From: Adiantum capillus-veneris
Lineage: Eukaryota; Streptophyta; Polypodiopsida; Polypodiales; Pteridaceae
Reading direction: 5' to 3'
DNA length: 64,000 nucleotides
Assembly: GCA_014529385.2 (NCBI GenBank)
Contig: CM043948.1
Location: forward strand, 21,453,951-21,517,950
Part shown: positions 10,988-20,377 of the stretch, piece by piece
Position numbering within the stretch: the first letter of the stretch is position 1
How the letters are laid out: the number at the start of each line of letters is the position of its first letter
Position numbers and translations under genes: made by a program
The notes under the pieces: model-generated
What the model saw: the letters and a program-made list of their open reading frames with translations, nothing else
Databases searched by the model: none
What the model was told of the DNA's origin: nothing

Positions 10988-11634
10988 TGTTAGGAAATAA
11001 GACGTATCTATATAGATAATTGAGTAGATTACTTAATGGAGAGAGACAAATTTACATACACGAGATTATAGAGTAGAGAGAGAGAGAGAGAGTACACACG
11101 ATATACGTGGTTCACCCAATGTGGGCTACGTCCACAGGAAAGCAGCCACTCAATGGCTTTAGTACTTCAAAACAAGAAGTAGTTTACAAAGGGATTATAC
11201 CCTTAATGGAGCTCCCGCCTTGCACTCTCACCACCTCACACTCACCTTGTTGCACCAACTTCACACTATGAAATGTGTATAGAAATGGCCTCCTTTTATA
11301 GGCCAAAAGGGCTGCCCTCTCTCATGAGAGGTATACATGTGTAGCCGCCCTTGTGTAGATAAGTCCAAATCGTACCCTTCAATCCGCCCATGTGTGGCCG
11401 CCCTTCAGAAGACAAGTCCGCTTTTGAATTCGGCCACCAGCCATTGACTTCTGACCACCGGCCATCGGCCATTAACTACCGGCCACCGGCCGGCCATAAT
11501 ATTCCGGCAAAAAGGAATATTCCGGCGAGGGAAGAAAAAAGTTGCCCCTGATGTTTGGCCGGGAAATTTTTTGGTTTTTAGCGAGTGATTTTCCTTCACG
11601 CACGATGGCTTCTCCTCATAATGGGGGCCTTACA
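10988..11634. mobile_element. possible solo LTR interrupting the transposase
   Basis: About 647 bp beginning TGTTAGG and ending CCTTACA (TG...CA ends, near-inverted termini). Inside are an (AG)n run near 11070 and the segment ACGTGGTTCACCC...GGCTACGTCCAC, which I know from many plant copia-type LTRs. A GC-rich block of GGCCACCGGCC repeats lies at 11430-11500. The 5-bp flanks (CAGGG and AATGT) do not match, so either the ends are misplaced or the target duplication has decayed. Confidence 0.5.
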
Positions 11635-12800
11635 AATGTGCGCTTTTACCACAGAAGATTACAAGGTAAATCAGGCTCCATACTTAACACATGGCAGGGG
11701 AGGTAGTCAAAACCATCCACTTCTTCATATCAGATGACAAGGTGCATGACATGTTGTTCGTGCAACACTGCTTCATGCTACACTGTGACTGGTTACAACA
11801 AGAGGGTGTCACTCCTAAGCAACATTGGGTGTGGTCTAATGGTGTGGCCTCACAGTTCAAGGGAGCCAAGCCTTTTTACTTTGTTGCAAGATATGGTGGA
11901 CTCGCAGAGATGGAGATGAGCTAGTTCTTCTTTGGATCAGGGCACAGCAAGGGAGAGCATGATGGTGCAGGAGCAGTTGTGAAAAGAACCTTGACCCATG
12001 AACAACTAAAACCTAATGGAGTTATTTTGTGGTGTGCAGCTGATGTGGTTGCTTATTGCCAAGCCAACCTATTGTAGGGAGCACCTTCACACTATCCTTC
12101 AAAAGAAAGGGAATGTGCCCGTGTGTTCTGGGAGGTTAAAGAAGGGGAAGTGAATAGGGAGGTGAAGTGGAATTGTGCCACTGTGGAAAAAACTTGCTCA
12201 CTACATGCTTTTCATTGCCACAACGCTGGGGATCCAACTGCCCTTGCAACAAGAGCCTTGGAATGGTTTTGTGATGCATGCATGCACGGAAGATGGAATC
12301 ACTATGTCAATAAAGCTCACGTGCAGCCTTGGGATTATCATACCCTACTTCCATTACCTGATGAGGCCGTGTCAGATTCGGAAGATGAAGTAGCCACCTA
12401 CGATAACTTCACATACTAAGGTCATAATGATGTGTTGAGTAGCGCTCTATGTGCTGGTGACACATTTGCTGTAAATCCAAATGCTTCAACCAACATCGAG
12501 GATGTGGATTTCTACCTAGTCAAGGGTGTTGCAACAAAGGAGAAGGTGGAGAAGGGGTACCTTGATGAGTGGGGAAATGCAATTGATAGAGGCTCATATG
12601 TTGTGCAAGGTCTGTATTACGAGCAATTGGATGCATTCACCTTCAAGCTATACCACAAGCAGCCCATCATCCACGTACTTTCACATCTGGTACGATGTAT
12701 CAAAATACCCATGGAGCACATCCCAAGGACACGGCAGGTGTACACAATCAACCCAGAAATCTATGAAGCAATCTATAATAGCATTTCCTTCATCTTTTAA
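11635..12800 (+). pseudogene. transposase, C-terminal catalytic part
   Basis: A single frame runs from about 11640 to the TAA at 12798, interrupted by TAG at 11922, TAG at 12075 and TAA at 12417. It holds FFISDDKVHDMLFVQHCF, then WSNGVASQFKGAKPF and GHSKGEHDGAGAVVKRTLT. The pair SDG..SQFK and H-G-K-G..DG.GG..KR marks this transposase family. Here the SDG aspartate is asparagine (codon AAT), a change that should abolish catalysis if that Asp is the DDE residue. The C-terminal 120 residues (VEKGYLDEWGNAIDRGSYVV) are well preserved. The gene lies between palindromic arrays 1 and 2 and converges with the HAD-like gene on the other strand. Confidence 0.65.
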
Positions 12801-13220
12801 GCTGTGAACAATGCATCTTCAATATACTTCTTGCTCGGAGATAATGCAGTTTTATTAAAAACTTGGGTATCTTTTGTCTCTTGTGTGCTTTGTGTATACA
12901 TGGCTTTGGTGTCTATCACAGAGGGGTCTCAATTTAAGAGAGATCATTTTTACAACCTATCTCATTAAACATAGATGATCTAAGCTCATCAAGAAAATGT
13001 AGAACTCTAGATAGGTGATCAAACAAGCTCAAAGTCCGCCTCCTTTGGTCTCTTACAATTTACGCTTTTAATAGTAGGACTCCATATGGTTTGGGTAGGT
13101 AGCCCACAAATATAAATGGAAACTATAAAAGAAGGCACAGTCAGCTTATAAGAAAGGCACCAGGGTTTTGGAAAGATGTGTACAAAGAAGGCTAGTGGCT
13201 TGCACAATATGATAATAAGA
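12801..13220. other. spacer after the transposase
   Basis: Probably the 3' UTR and spacer of the transposase gene. AT-rich, with no further coding signal and no repeat copies until 13220. Confidence 0.4.
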
Positions 13221-13221
13221 A

Positions 13222-14720
13222 GGTATGCTAATTGTGTTCTGTGGGTATGCTAGTTAGCATAGATGGTATTCTAATTAGCCTACTGTTAATGCTAGCTAGC
13301 ATACAAAATGTTCTAATTAGCATACCTTTTGTTGGTTTTCCAGGAGAAGAGATGGCGGCTTCCTGTATACTGTGTATGCTAATGCTAATTAGTATATTGT
13401 TTACGTTGATTAGCATATACTTATATATGCTAGTTAGCATAAACAGTATTTTAATTAGCATAACTTTGTTGGTTTTCAAGGAGGAGAGATGGCAGCTTTT
13501 GTATATTGTGTATGCTGATTAGTATACTATGTTGTGAGTGGATTTCTAATTAGCATACTGTTTATGCTAGTTGGCATACCCTTGCTGGTTTAGGGAAGAA
13601 GAGATGGCAGCTTTCTGTATATTGTGTATGCTAATTAGCATACCTTTGCTAGTTTCAAGGAGAAGAGATGGAAACTTTCAGTTCTCTATGTATTCTAATT
13701 AGCATATTGTTTATGGCAGTTGGCATAAAAAATATGCTAATTGGCATACCTTTAATGGTTTTAAGGAGAAGAGATGATAGTTTTTTGTATGATGTGTGGT
13801 CTAATTAGCATACTATGTTGTGAGTGAAAGTAAGCACAAACAAAAATGCAGAGTATGCTAACTAAAGGTATGCTAATTAGCATACTATGTATGTAATAAA
13901 CATACTATTTTTGCTAGTTGGAATAAACCGTATGCTAATAAGCATATCTTTGCTGGTTTCAAGGAGAAGAGATGACAGGTCTCTGCATCCTGTGTATGCT
14001 AATTAGCACACTGTTTATGTCAATTCTCATTCTGTGGGTATGCTAATTAGCATAGTTAACTGGCATAAATAGTATACTAGCTAGCAGAGGCTCATTGGTT
14101 TCAAGGAGAAGGGATGGCAGCTTTTTGTATATTGTGTATGCTAATTAGCATACTATATTGAGTGGAAGTTAGAACAAAAAAAGGTACAGTATGCCAATTG
14201 AAGGTATGCTAATTAGCATATCTTTGTTGGTTTTAAGAAGAAGAGATAATAGCTCTCTGTATACTGTGTATGGCAATAAGCATATCATGTATGCTGGTTT
14301 CAAGAAGGGATGGCAGCTTTCTATATATTGTGTATGCTAATTAGCATACTATGTTGTGAGTGGACGTTAGCAAAAACAAAACTCCATAGTATGCTAATTG
14401 AAGTAATTCTAATTAGCATATTGTTTATGCCAGTTGGCATAGACAGGATGCTGATTAGCATACCATTGCTGGTTTCAAGGAGAAAACATGGCAGCTTCTT
14501 GTATTTTGTATATGCTAATTAGCATACTATGGTATGGTGTTGTGGAGCGCACAAACAAAAATAATCAGTATGCTAATTGAAATGTATTCTAATTAGCTAC
14601 TGTGAGTATCCTAATTGGCATACATGGTATGCTAATTAGCATACTATTTTGGTTGTGTTAGCATAAATAGTCTGCTAACTAGCATAAACATTGTGCGAAT
14701 TAGCATACCTTTGTTGATTT
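13222..14720. repeat. palindromic repeat array 2 (core TATGCTAATTAGCATA) with a conserved companion block
   Basis: The perfect 16-bp palindrome TATGCTAATTAGCATA and variants recur throughout. A second block of about 45 bp containing AAGGAGAAGAGATGGCAGCT and then TATATTGTGTATGC recurs about ten times (near 13345, 13475, 13595, 13660, 13765, 13960, 14105, 14240, 14300, 14478), each followed by a palindrome. The array lies between two convergent genes. Its core is the same as in array 1, but the companion block is not present there. Confidence 0.9.
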
Positions 14721-14849
14721 CCAACGAGAATGTATACAAATTCAATGTTTACAAGACACAAATAGTACACATAGTATTGTCTTCAAAAAAAGAATAGTAC
14801 AGGATCTGATCATTACTATCTAAAGTGAATGCCGGAATAATTACAAACA

Positions 14850-16740
14850 TTGGAAAGGAAATTTGTACAAAACTGCAGAGAGCCTCCTACTCTGGATAAG
14901 ATCGTGGTTTAGTGCGCTTGTACACTCGCTTTTGCCCAATGTCCGTTTGCTTCTTTGTTTGCTGAGATTTTGGGTCTTGCTCTCTTTCTTCTTTTTGTTG
15001 AGCTTTTGTTTCTTGCAACTCTCTTTCTTCTTCTTCTTGCTGCTGCTTCTCTCACTTTTCCCTCTGTAGCCTCTCTCTCTTATGTCTTTCAGCTTCTTCA
15101 TCAACCTCCCTTTGTCTCCTGCGCATGGCTTCATTACGCTGGGCCTTGTTGCACTGGTGCATTTCTGATTCCAGCTTCCTGATCACTTGATGTGAAAAAA
15201 AATATGGGGCAGTATCAAACGCATTTTCAGCTGTATACGCTGCATGATCCTCTAATTGCAGCCATAGGAACAACTAGCTGCTCAAAGTATCTATTAGGAA
15301 GTTTTGCCGCTATTCTTTGGTCTGATCCTCTATCTTAGGAGTAACAAGCCAACTTTCTTCAGGATTCTGGCACATTTTGTACATACTATCATCAATAATT
15401 AGACTACTTTGGGGCCCAAAGTTGTAGTCCTTCCAAAACCATCTCTAATCCTTCAAGAATACAGGCTTATTATATATCTGCCAAGGCTGGCCACTACAAT
15501 GACTCTATGTAAAAACACCTCTCAGCTTATCCCGCTACTCTTTGAATACTGTTTCTAATATTTCATTCACATTAGGTGCCATGATGGTGCTCCACATATA
15601 CACATGGAAAAATTGGAGGCACCAATCCAAAAAATTGTGGTTGTATTTGCGACAAAATACCAACCTCCTATCTTTCACATTGTACTTTATAATCTCCCTT
15701 GCATGTTTAGGGGGAATGTCACCGTACATCGGCTCTAAAACTTGAACAAGCATGCCATTTAAATCACGAACCAAAGCGCACCCCTCGTCTGGCAATGGCT
15801 TTGGCACGCATATTGGGTCTAGTAGTGCATACCACTCAGCAAAAATAGCTTCCCCCGAGGGATGAACATAATTGAAGTACTCATTTATTTTCGTTAACCG
15901 TTTAAGATAGCTAGCCACGTGCTTCTCAATCTCGGCTTTTTCTTTTTGTAGCTGTGTAGCCTTGACAATACGCCACTTTTGTATGGTTTTGTATACAATG
16001 GAATAATTCAAATCATGCAGGGCAACTAATTGAAATTTATCTTGCCCTGTGACACAGAAATGGTATCGAATAAATACATCATAAAGGACAAGCAAAAACT
16101 ATTGAACTATTGCACTAGATAGTTTTGAAGAGTTTTTCCATTATAAATATCTAGAGAGATACATGCCACAGGGTGTGGAGCTTGCTAACACTACATAACT
16201 TGGACACAAAAGGGAACATATTCAACATAATTTCTTGCAAGCACGTGAGTGAATGACTTTCTTTTCACCTCTAATGCGTTCATTTATGTCATTCAGGGTG
16301 CTTGGAGGGGCAACACATTTCTCACCCCCAGGTTCTTCCAGAATCTGTTCCAAGCTACCTTTTCTCTTTAATTTCACTTTGTTTACAAAACCCTGTAGGG
16401 GACTGTCATCACCGGCATCTTGCGTAGTCAGCCCACGTCTTGAAACCTTCCTCTTGAGCACTCCTACCTTCCTCTTTGCACACTCCTAACTGTTTCCTCT
16501 GACACGCTTGTTTGATCATTTGTAGGGGGCTTGGGTTTGGGATGAGTAATCATGATGAAATCTTCATCATCATCATCTATTTCTTTACCATCTAGAGCAT
16601 CCTCGTGCTTTGTCGCATGTTGTGGGATTACATCTACCCTTTCATGTTGTCTATCCAGCTCATCAGATTCATCATTATAGAGCTTCTCTTCTTTCCTTTG
16701 ATTGACAGGTGTCTTGTCAGGTTCGCATCCTGCATCATTG
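14850..16740 (-). pseudogene. FCP1/NIF-type HAD phosphatase-like protein with acidic N-terminus and charged coiled-coil tail
   Basis: One minus-strand frame runs from about 16740 to 15052 with scattered stops, then slips once into the tail. Order: an acidic stretch (KEIDDDDEDFIM), a basic linker, then a domain with the FCP1/NIF pattern: LVRDLNGMLV (motif I, D-L-N-G in place of D-x-D-G), LVFCRKYNHNFLDWC, VYMWSTIMAPNV (motif II), RDKLRGVFT followed by SHCSGQ, KPVFLKD, and SLIIDDSMYKMCQNPEE (motif III). FCP1-like enzymes remove phosphate from Ser/Thr, for example in the RNA polymerase II tail. The tail is a Glu/Lys/Arg-rich coiled coil. The Asp-to-Asn change in motif I may mean no catalysis, although I recall plant homologues with the same D-L-N-G. 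It converges on the transposase and may be transposon cargo. Confidence 0.6.
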
Positions 16741-16954
16741 ATACCTGTGTATTCTATTCACCCGTTAATTTTCATCGTTACCATTATGATTGCTTGTATG
16801 CATAGTGTGACAAGTAGCATTCCATGTATGGTAGGCATCTATATCGTGTAGACATTTAGATTGTCTATGCTAACTATGCTACACTATAAGAGGAGTTGTC
16901 TATAACTGCTAACATTGCCGTGGAAAAACAAAGGAAAAAGAAGAGAGAAAAATT

Positions 16955-17315
16955 TGCAGGGGCGGCAATAACCGCGGCTATGCACGCGGTAGTGGTTTCT
17001 GACCACAATAAGCGTGGTAATAGTCGCGGCAATATACTTGCTGCTATTATCGCGACCTTTGCCGCTTTTATTACCGCGCTTATTGTCGCTACATGCCAAT
17101 TCAAACATAAAGTGCAACAATTCAATAGTTTTTTGGAAGAGTGCAACACCCTATGACATCTAGATATTTGCGGGGGCGGCAATAACCACGGCTATGCACG
17201 CAGTAGTGGTTTCTCAGTAATAAGCGTAGTAATAGTCGCGGCAATATACTTGCTGCTATTATCGCGACCTTCGCAGCTTTTATTACCGCGCTTATTTCCG
17301 CTACATGCCAATTCA
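16955..17315. repeat. tandem GC-rich foldback repeat, 214-bp period
   Basis: GGCGGCAATAACC occurs at 16961 and again at 17175; the two units of about 150 bp are clearly homologous. Each unit can fold: AAGCGTGGTAATAGTCGC pairs imperfectly with a downstream segment whose reverse complement is AAGCGCGGTAATAAAAGC. It is much richer in CG dinucleotides than its surroundings. Confidence 0.75.
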
Positions 17316-17327
17316 AAAATAAAGGTG

Positions 17328-17349
17328 CTCATTTGGGCCACCCAATTTT
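17328..17349. repeat. left arm and loop of a 16-bp hairpin split by the chromovirus
   Basis: CTCATTTGGGCCACCC (17328-17343) followed by AATTTT. The exact reverse complement, GGGTGGCCCAAATGAG, lies at 28537-28552 on the far side of the inserted element. Removing the element and one TSD copy brings the arms together around a 6-base loop. Confidence 0.85.
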
Positions 17350-18959
17350 GGGTGTGTGAGGACCCTGCCCCTTGTCGAGAGGAGCGGAGTACCTTTGATA
17401 GGTCTCCAATCCTGAGAAGGAAAAGCCAACGGACATTGCCATAGCTACTACGTAGCCACGGGCATCAACCGTTAGTGAAGGATTGGTCCTATCTCGCTAT
17501 GGCGGAGCGTGACCACCATAACCCTATCTAAAAACTATCTATAATCAATTATACCTAAAAGTATAAATCTTAGAGTGACCAACCTTTGCGCTTTTTTCCC
17601 CATGTTTTAGAAGCACAGCCGCCAAGGTTTGTCTCTTTTAAGATTTATGACTTTAAAAAAAAAATAAAAAAAATCTAGCGTTGGAAAGTTACCCAATTCA
17701 TCGGGTCCACCCGTCCATAGAATGATACCGTCGGGGTATCATTCTCCCACTTTCCACCCCGCACTCACCCTTCTTTTATTATCTAATTACTACCACACTG
17801 TTTAAACATACATGTTCCTTTACTTTATTTATGATACCGGTTCGTTAAATTAGCCCTTCAAACAATATTACAAACAATAGTCAAACAAGAAGTCGTCCAA
17901 TTTTAAACCAACAACCCTTGGATTAGGTTCACTCAAGAATCTCTATTGGCGCTATTATGTCCGATCGGTATATACATTATTTATAAAAACCCTTGTCCTC
18001 ATGAGCGTCCCAGACCGCTCGACAGGTACTCGTTGTGCTAATCTAGACGTACTCCCGTCACAGCAACAATGGTGCCAATCTGGGCGTCATCCTCACGTCA
18101 CGGAAAAACAAAACTGCACTATCGAGCTAGGCTAATCTGGGTGTACTCCCACCACAGCATCAGCGGTGCCATCCTAGGCGTCATCTCACACCTCGGCAAC
18201 TGCCACATAATACCAGCGCTAATAAGTAGAGAGACTTGAGAGAAACCATACTGAAGGTTTTGGACAAACATTCTTTTCTATAGCAACCAGTTTAACCAAA
18301 AATTCTTTCCTACTTGTCAAACATATGCCGAGTTTCTTGGGGTTAAGCCCCGTGGTTTCGGTCCGTGTTTTCTTTTCATAAGGTAAACATTATATTTCTA
18401 TGGTCTCGCATATGCAATGATACATAACTTGAAACTGCAATACTAACCTATACTATAGCTCCGATTGGTGGAGACATAACATGTTCCGCAGGAGTTCCAC
18501 CGTTACTTGTACCAGCTTCATGATCATTATCGCCTTGGGTCCGAGCACGCTTTGGAGGTATTTTCTTGTACTACACTTATGTTATACACTAAGAACTTTA
18601 AATTGGTCAATTTTCACAGTAATCTTTTGTTTCCAAAGAGAGTCTGTAATTTGAACCCTCGCCAACTCAGATTCACACTTAGTGTTGTTGTTCTATATCT
18701 AATTTCTATACATCAAATATTTGCAACAATTAAGTGTGTAAACTACGACTGAAAGTTTAGGACTGCATTACTTTTATGCATGACATTTCTAATCCCGTTC
18801 TAACTTTCATTTCTATACTTCAACTAAATCAATTTTTAGTATTATTCAAAATTCTACTTAATCTAATTGACAATAAAATTGTTGAATGAGAATTTCATCA
18901 TGTATAATAAGAATATGATAAGTTCTCTTATGTATTAACTTTCAATTAACTATGCATAA

Positions 18960-19560
18960 GTTAATAGTGAAGATGCACTAACTAGAGAGAGTAGGTATAC
19001 TTAGAGAGATTAGAGTAAGAGAAAACATACACACACATCTTTTCTAAAGTTAATTGAATCTTACTATCCATTAGAAAGATTAGAGTAAAAGAGAACACAC
19101 ACATCCTTTTCTAAAGCTAATTGAATCTCACCAATCTATTAGAGAGATTAGAGTAAAAGATAGCACACACACACACACACACATATCCTTCTTAAAGCTA
19201 ATTGAATCTTACTAATCTATTAGAAGATTAGAGTAAAAGAGAATACACACACATCCTTTTCTAAACCTAATTGAATCTTATTAATCTATTAGAGAGATTA
19301 GGTTAAGAGATAGCGCACACACACACATAGCTAATTGAATCTTACTAATCTATTAGAGAGATTAAAGTAAGAGATAGCACACACACACACACACATATCC
19401 TTCTTAAAGCTAATTGAATCTTACTAATCCATTAGAGATTAGAGTAATAGATAGCACACACACACACATAGCTAATTGAATCTTACTAATCTATTAGAGA
19501 GATTAGAGTAAGAGATAGCACACATACACACATATCCTTCTTAAAACTAATTGAATGCTC
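18960..19560. repeat. minisatellite inside the left LTR
   Basis: Units of roughly 70-90 bp containing TTGAATCTTACTAATCTATT, AGAGAGATTAGAGTAA and an (AC)n run repeat about seven times. Both LTRs carry it. Confidence 0.85.
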
Positions 19561-19599
19561 AATTAATATACACCTTATTAGTCCACTAGAGTTTTTGCT

Positions 19600-20340
19600 C
19601 TCTTAGTGGTTTGTGGACACCTTCTCTCTAAGAGAAGTGGCAGCACTTCGTGAGCGCTATAGAAGCAATCTCTATGACTAAAGTGTGAGCATGGATACTC
19701 TATTTATAGCAGAAAAGAAAACGTCCAACTTTTTGTTTCGGAAAAAAATTAAAATTAAAATTAATTATATATATATATATATATATATATTTTAAAAAAA
19801 TTTTAATTTTTTTTTCCCCAAAAATCATACCCGCGTTTTTGGTACCCTTGTGGTACCCATCAGCTTGACCACTTTGTCATTATCATCAAAAGATAAGGCC
19901 ACACAGGCCCCCCCTCATTAAGATTAATCAAGACTAGCCTCTCCTTTTCATGTGACAGTGTGTCCCACTTTGTCCCCTCCTATGTGAGTCCAGGTGAGTC
20001 CATGTGCCTTCATTTGTCATCACTGTGTATACTTTTGTCTTTATAATTATTTTACTTATTTTCTTAATGATAATTTACTTTACATTTCTAAGTTAAACTT
20101 TACAGTCTTAAATTAACTTTACAGTAGTAAAAGAAAATTCTACAATCAGTAACTAAGTCTTGTAATAAGTTAATTAGTGATTCATATAGCTAATCATGTC
20201 AGAATTTTGTAGCGTAAATTTTAAATTCTAGGTTTTCTCAGCCTACGATTCATAAGTTGAACTCGAATATCTTAAATAATAAGTGATGGTTAAAAAAATT
20301 CAAATGCGTAATAGAACTTGTGTGAAATTTGAAAGTAGAG
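19600..20340. other. LTR distal part with TA and AT tracts
   Basis: Non-coding. It has a (TA)n run near 19766-19790 and runs of A and T around it. In the right LTR this corresponds to about 27830-28530, where the (TA)n run is at about 27978-28003 and the flanking tract is shorter. Confidence 0.6.
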
Positions 20341-20348
20341 ACCTTACA

Positions 20349-20365
20349 ATCTCCCCAACTTAGAA
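20349..20365 (-). other. polypurine tract of the chromovirus
   Basis: On the minus strand AAGTTGGGGAGAT stands directly before the 3' LTR start TGTAAGGTCTC, as expected for second-strand priming. Confidence 0.75.
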
Positions 20366-20377
20366 TTTGAGATGCCC

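Larger units (their letters stand above)
17355..20348 (-). repeat. 3' LTR of the chromovirus (2994 bp)
   Basis: Begins TGTGAGGACC on the plus strand and ends ACCTTACA at 20348, next to the polypurine tract. It matches 25449-28536 along its length. It is about 94 bp shorter, mainly because the internal minisatellite has fewer units. Confidence 0.9.

Noticed and set aside
13228-13522. Frames on both strands rich in Met, Leu, Ile and Ser
   Set aside because: They follow the palindromic repeat and occur on both strands for that reason.
8818-14720. CRISPR array
   Set aside because: Repeats are palindromic, vary in sequence and spacing, and lie in plant TE DNA; there are no uniform spacers or cas genes.
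17355-17444. Host gene start near the chromovirus border
   Set aside because: The sequence is the LTR terminus and recurs at 25449.
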